From Topomyia yanbarensis (Eukaryota > Arthropoda > Insecta > Diptera > Culicidae), in the NCBI RefSeq assembly GCF_030247195.1, contig NC_080670.1, positions 42,827,524 through 42,891,523 of the forward strand: DNA of 64,000 bases. Direction: 5' to 3'. Below, piece by piece: positions 59,573-64,000 of the stretch. The notes under the pieces are model-generated. The model was not told the origin of the DNA. It made no database searches and was given only the letters and a program-made list of their open reading frames with translations. The position numbers were made by a program, and so were the translations under genes. Every line of letters begins with the position of its first letter. The stretch's first letter is position 1.

Positions 59573-62500
59573 TTTTTTTTTTTTTATTCATTTCGTTTAT
59601 TTGATAGGCACAAATGCGTTAGCTTGGCGGTGCCAAATACTTATGTTTTTACATTTTGGATATCTTAAAACTAGGAGGTTACAATGTTGAAATATTTTTT
59701 TTACAAAGGAAAAAAAAAATTTACAGCTATCTTAAGACTAGAAATAAGATTCAATATACAAGAGAGGGCCAAAAGATTTTTTTATGAAAAAATTTAAAAC
59801 AAGGGATTCACTTTGATATACAAGAGGGGGAGTAATAGTATTTTACGAAATATTTTACGGTTATCTTAAAACTAACAATATAGTTTAGTACACAAAAGGG
59901 GGAACAAATATTTATGAGAAACTTCACAGAAATCTTAAAACTAGGGATTCAATTCTATTTACAAGATGGAGGACAAGAGTTTCAATAAAGAGTAAAAATT
60001 ATAGCTATCTTAAAACTAGGAATACAGAATACTAATTTGAATTTTTTAACTAAAACTTATGCTCGGTCAAGATATTCAGAGGGTGGCTTATTTCCGCATC
60101 AGTGTAGCAGCAGTTGTATCAAGGACAGGGGAGAGACAGGGAAAGAAGAGCAAAACTTGCAACTTTCGCTCGAACGGGGGGGAAGGGGGATCAGCGAAAC
60201 AAATTTGCGCCTCAGTCTAGTAAGTCGTCGAGTACCGGATTGGCGGATGGTATTCTTCGGACACGCGGGGAATCCTTCAAAACTCATCGGAACTCGAGTC
60301 GCTCTCGCTTCAGTTTCCTTCTATGCAGGAGTAGTGGTAAGGGCGACGGCGGTTACATAGTGGCACTCTGGAGCTGATCGGTTCCACAAGGCAGGAGGAA
60401 ACTCTAAAAACGAGAAATAAAAGAGAGGGGCTAAATTGGGATATTTATCGTTTTTATGAAGGTATAAATAAGGGACATATAGGGTAAATCACGAGTTGCC
60501 AGCATATCTCGGACTGGTACATTGGGTGGTCTACCTCGGGCCCGAAGGGATTCCTTTAACTGAGACCTGGCGTCACAATACCCGGCGCATACCCAGACAA
60601 CGTGTTCGATGTCGTGATAGCCCTCGTCACAAGCGCACAGACTACTCTCCGCAAGCCCAATACGCCGCAAATGCGCATCCATGGTGTAGTGATTGGACAT
60701 AAGTCGGGACATTACGCGAATAAAATCCCGACCCACATCCATCCCCCCGAACCAAGGCTTCGTTGATACCTTTGGGATAATCGAATGTAGCCATCGTCCA
60801 AGTTCCCCGTTGCTCCACGAGGTTTGCCAACTGTTGAGCGTCCTCTGACGACAAATACTAAAAAATTCGTTGAAGCAGATTGGTCTTTCGTATATGTCAC
60901 CATTTAATGCGCCCGCCTTTGCTAATGAGTCGGCCTTTTCATTGCCCGGGATAGAACAATGAGAGGGAACCCAAACAAAGGTAATCTGATAAGATTTTTC
61001 AGATAACGTACACAAGGACTCCTGTATCATCCCCAGAAAATACGGGAGTTGCTTTTTTGGCTTCACCGCACGAAGAGCCTCGATAGAGCTGAGGCTGTCG
61101 GAAACGATAAAGTAGTGATCTGTGGGCAGAGTGTCGATGATCCCAAGGGTGTACTGAATTGCAGCTAACTCTGCGACGTAAACTGAAGCGGGATCATTGA
61201 GCTTGAATGAAGCGGTGATAGTATTGTTGAAGATACCGAAGCCAGTGGACCCATCGAGATTTGATCCGTCAGTGTAAAACATTTTGTCGCAGTCGACTTC
61301 TCGGAATTTATTATAAAATATATTGGGGATCACCTGCGGGCGTATATGGTCCGGAATTCCACGAATCTCTTCCTTCATGGATGTGTCGAAGAATACAGTA
61401 GAATCAGAAGTATCTAGGAAACGGACACGGTTGGGATTGTACGAAGAAGGATTGATGCTCTGTGCCATGTAGTCGAAGTACAAGGACATAAAAGGGGTTT
61501 GAGAATTAAGCTCGACGAGCCTCTCGAAGTTTTGAATTACCAACGGGTTCAGAATGTCGCATCGGATGAGCAATCGATATGAGAGTTCCCAAAATCGATT
61601 TTTTAGCGGAAGAACGCCCGCCAGCACTTCGAGACTCATCGTATGGGTCGAGTGCATGCAACCCAAGGCAATGCGCAAGCAACGATACTGGATTCTCTCC
61701 AGTTTGATGAAGTGTATGTTCGCAGCGGAGCGGAAACAGAAACACCCGTACTCCATCACCGACAATATCGTTGTTTGGTACAACCTGATCAGGTCTCCTG
61801 GGTGAGCACCCCACCATGTTCCAGTTATTGTTCGGAGAAAATTGATCCTTTGTTGGCATTTCTGTTTCAGATACCTAATGTGACATCCCCAGGTACCTTT
61901 AGAGTCGAACCAGACCCCGAGATATTTAAATGTGAAAACCTGGTTGATCGTTGCACCCATTAATAAAAGCTGGAGTTGCGCCGGCTCACGCTTCCTAGAA
62001 AAAACAACCAACTCAGTTTTCTCCGTGGAGAACTCAATACCCAGCTGAAGAGCCCAAGCAGACAAATTGTCCAAGGTATTTTGTAATGGTCCTTGCAAGT
62101 CGGCAGCTTTGGGCCCTGTAACAGAGACCACCCCGTCGTCTGCAAGTTGCCTTAGCGTGCATGAATTGGCAAGACAATCGTCAATGTCATTCACGTAGAA
62201 ATTGTAGAGCAGGGGACTTAGACATGAGCCCTGGGGAAGACCCATGTAGCTAAATCGCGATGTTGTTAAATCGCCATGCGAAAAGTGCATGTGCTTTTCA
62301 GACAACAGGTTTAGCAAAAAGTTATTTAAAATTGGCGAAAGACCATGCTGGTGCAGCTTCTCTGACAGAATGTTGATAGAAACTGAGTCAAAAGCCCCCT
62401 TAATATCCAAGAAGACTGATGCCATCTGCTCTTTGTTAGCATAGGCCATTTGGATTTCTGTAGAAAGCAACGCAAGGCAATCGTTCGTCCCTTTGCCTTT

Positions 62501-64000
62501 GCGGAAGCCAAATTGTGTATCTGACAGTAAGCCATTTGCTTCAACCCAATTGTCGAGGCGAAACAAGATCATTTTCTCGAATAACTTCCGAATACAGGAC
62601 AGCATTGCAATCGGCCGATACGAGTTGTGGTCGGAGGCTGGTTTTCCTGGTTTTTGGATGGCGATGACCTTCACTTGCCTCCATTCATAAGGGACAATGT
62701 TACCCTCAAGAAACTTGTTAAATAAATTCAACAAGCGCCTTTTTGCAGTGTCAGGCAGATTCTTCAGCAAGTTGAATTTAATTCTGTCTAACCCTGGGGC
62801 GTTATTGTTGCACGATAAGAGAGCAAGTGAGAACTCCACCATCGAAAACGATGTTTCGTACGCGGTATCGTGAGGAGACGCGGCGCGGTACGTTTTCTGT
62901 ACCGGGACAGAGTCCGGACAGATCTTCTTGGCGAAAGCGAATATCCAACGGTTTGAATATTCTACGTTCTCGTTGGTACTATTACGGTTACGCATACGTC
63001 GAGCCGTACCCCAAAGAGTGCTCATCGCTGTTTCTCTCGTTAACCCGTCGACGAACCGGCGCCAATAACTGCGTTTTTTGGCTTTCATTAGACTCTTCAT
63101 TCGCCTTTCTAACGACGCGTACTGTTGATAGCTAGCGGGTAACCCGTCTTCCCGGAAGGCCTTATATGCAGTGGACTTTTCCGCGTACAGCTCTGAGCAC
63201 TCTTTATCCCACCACAGGGTGGGAGACCGTCCATGGGTATTCGCGCTGGGTACTGGTTTAGTCTGAGCTTGATTCGCACTGTCGAGAATCAAGCCAGCCA
63301 AAAACCTGTACTCTTCCTCCGGAGGAAGTTCTTGAGTGGATTCGATTTTAACGGATATCGCGGTCGCGTAACTCTTCCAATCAATGTTCCGTGTGAGGTC
63401 ATATGAGACATTGATTGTTTCCGATGGTCTTGAACCGTTAGCAATTGAAATCACGATAGGCAAATGATCGCTACCGTGGGGATCAGGGATCACCTTCCAC
63501 ATGCAATCTAACTGTAGCGATGTCGAGCAAAGCGACAAATCCAACGCGCTTGCGCGTGCTGGTGGTGTAGGAATCCGCGTCATTTCTCCCGTGTTTAAGA
63601 TGGTCATGTTGAAATTATCGCAAAGATCTTGGATTAATGTTGATCTATTATCATCATGAAGACAGCCCCATACCGTACCGTGCGAGTTAAAGTCTCCCAG
63701 AACTAGCCGCGGTGCCGGTAAGGATTCCGTGATATTACAAAGCGTTCGGTGCCCTACCGAGGCTCTAGGAGGAATGTAGATGGAAGCAATGCAAAGGTCT
63801 TTGATTAGAACTTGACAAGCGACAATTTCAATGCCTGGTGTCGAAGGGAGGTTAATTCGGTTGAAAGAATAGCACTTTTTGATCCCCAAAAGTACTCCTC
63901 CATAGGGGTTTTCTCGATCCAGCCGAATTATATTAAAGTCGTGGAAGTTGAGATTTATATCGGAAGTTAACCAAGTTTCACATAATGCGAAAGCATCACA
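59573..64000 (-). mobile_element. I-clade non-LTR retrotransposon, 5' part beyond the window
   Basis: Read on the minus strand, ORF2 is followed by a ~0.86-kb 3' UTR that ends GCTAACGCATTTGTGCCTAT, then CAAATAAACGAAATGAATA and 13 A (59573-59585 on the plus strand as T). The 3' end is homologous to that of the plus-strand copy ending at 12028. ORF1 and the promoter lie beyond 64000, so whether the copy is full-length cannot be judged. The repeated ATCTTAAAACTAG phrases in the 3' UTR (59655-60020) are a tandem-like feature shared in part with the other copy. Confidence 0.9.
60431..64000 (-). CDS. I-clade ORF2 polyprotein: endonuclease, reverse transcriptase, RNase H (5' partial)
   Basis: The frame is open from the window edge to the stop at 60431, over 1180 codons without a break, and the true start is outside. 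The residue numbers below count from 63889. The endonuclease contains CETWLT (upstream of 63889), GDFN (65-68) and SDHLPI (140-145). The RT has LPQGSCLSPLLYN (about 548) and the catalytic QLADDGVVS (about 582). The RNase H has all four acidic positions: YTDGS (about 870), AELAAI (about 906), VSDSLSS (about 928) and NEKADSLAK (about 981). The C-terminal CACDEGYHDIEHVVWVC is the usual zinc-like motif. The protein nicks chromosomal DNA and copies element RNA at the nick. Presence of RNase H separates this clade from jockey and R1. All catalytic motifs appear intact, so the enzyme may work. Confidence 0.93.
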   Translation of the reverse strand, partial: CDAFALCETWLTSDINLNFHDFNIIRLDRENPYGGVLLGIKKCYSFNRINLPSTPGIEIVACQVLIKDLCIASIYIPPRASVGHRTLCNITESLPAPRLVLGDFNSHGTVWGCLHDDNRSTLIQDLCDNFNMTILNTGEMTRIPTPPARASALDLSLCSTSLQLDCMWKVIPDPHGSDHLPIVISIANGSRPSETINVSYDLTRNIDWKSYATAISVKIESTQELPPEEEYRFLAGLILDSANQAQTKPVPSANTHGRSPTLWWDKECSELYAEKSTAYKAFREDGLPASYQQYASLERRMKSLMKAKKRSYWRRFVDGLTRETAMSTLWGTARRMRNRNSTNENVEYSNRWIFAFAKKICPDSVPVQKTYRAASPHDTAYETSFSMVEFSLALLSCNNNAPGLDRIKFNLLKNLPDTAKRRLLNLFNKFLEGNIVPYEWRQVKVIAIQKPGKPASDHNSYRPIAMLSCIRKLFEKMILFRLDNWVEANGLLSDTQFGFRKGKGTNDCLALLSTEIQMAYANKEQMASVFLDIKGAFDSVSINILSEKLHQHGLSPILNNFLLNLLSEKHMHFSHGDLTTSRFSYMGLPQGSCLSPLLYNFYVNDIDDCLANSCTLRQLADDGVVSVTGPKAADLQGPLQNTLDNLSAWALQLGIEFSTEKTELVVFSRKREPAQLQLLLMGATINQVFTFKYLGVWFDSKGTWGCHIRYLKQKCQQRINFLRTITGTWWGAHPGDLIRLYQTTILSVMEYGCFCFRSAANIHFIKLERIQYRCLRIALGCMHSTHTMSLEVLAGVLPLKNRFWELSYRLLIRCDILNPLVIQNFERLVELNSQTPFMSLYFDYMAQSINPSSYNPNRVRFLDTSDSTVFFDTSMKEEIRGIPDHIRPQVIPNIFYNKFREVDCDKMFYTDGSNLDGSTGFGIFNNTITASFKLNDPASVYVAELAAIQYTLGIIDTLPTDHYFIVSDSLSSIEALRAVKPKKQLPYFLGMIQESLCTLSEKSYQITFVWVPSHCSIPGNEKADSLAKAGALNGDIYERPICFNEFFSICRQRTLNSWQTSWSNGELGRWLHSIIPKVSTKPWFGGMDVGRDFIRVMSRLMSNHYTMDAHLRRIGLAESSLCACDEGYHDIEHVVWVCAGYCDARSQLKESLRARGRPPNVPVRDMLATRDLPYMSLIYTFIKTINIPI

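Overview
This window looks like nuclear DNA from a culicine mosquito, most probably Aedes. The evidence is three tRNA-derived SINEs that resemble the Aedes Feilai family (recognised from memory, not by search), I-clade and R1-clade non-LTR retrotransposons of insect type, a very high density of short inverted-repeat transposons (MITEs), and one insect gene, dacapo. The DNA is AT-rich and almost wholly transposon-derived. I recognise no prokaryotic gene layout.

Layout. 1-6.4 kb: AT-rich DNA without a recognisable gene. 6.4-12 kb: a perfect foldback, a truncated MITE, then a decayed I-clade retrotransposon that has lost its RT core and part of its RNase H. 12.4-12.8 kb: a TATA-type promoter-like segment. 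14.8-18.4 kb: a MITE split by a 2.77-kb non-autonomous hAT element, which itself holds a SINE and another inverted-repeat element. 18.9-21.7 kb: an 873-bp TA-flanked MITE, a ~92-bp degenerate tandem array, and an inverted-repeat element with a tRNA-like core. 22.9-27 kb: several MITEs, a SINE and a tandem duplication. 31.3-36.3 kb: six inverted-repeat elements nested inside one another. 37.2-39.5 kb: a dead Tc1 transposase split by a MITE, a truncated SINE, a broken histone H3 copy and a mariner remnant. 40.6-42 kb: a psq-type helix-turn-helix fragment and a piggyBac-like MITE. 46-47.2 kb: (TA)98 and a CpG-rich tandem duplication. 48.2-51.9 kb: a decayed R1-clade element. 52.6-53.7 kb: dacapo (CDK inhibitor) with TATA box, E2F-like sites and a uORF-rich leader. 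55.9-58.1 kb: retroelement and mariner relics. 58.4-59 kb: two adjacent MITEs. 59.6-64 kb: a second I-clade element on the minus strand, whose ORF2 is intact to the window edge.

The only convincing host coding sequence is dacapo, a p21/p27-type inhibitor of cyclin-dependent kinases. Everything else that codes, or once coded, is transposon machinery or a pseudogene. Most of the information here is in the insertion history, which can be read from target-site duplications (TSDs) and terminal inverted repeats (TIRs). All coordinates of repeat ends were read by eye and may be off by a few bases.
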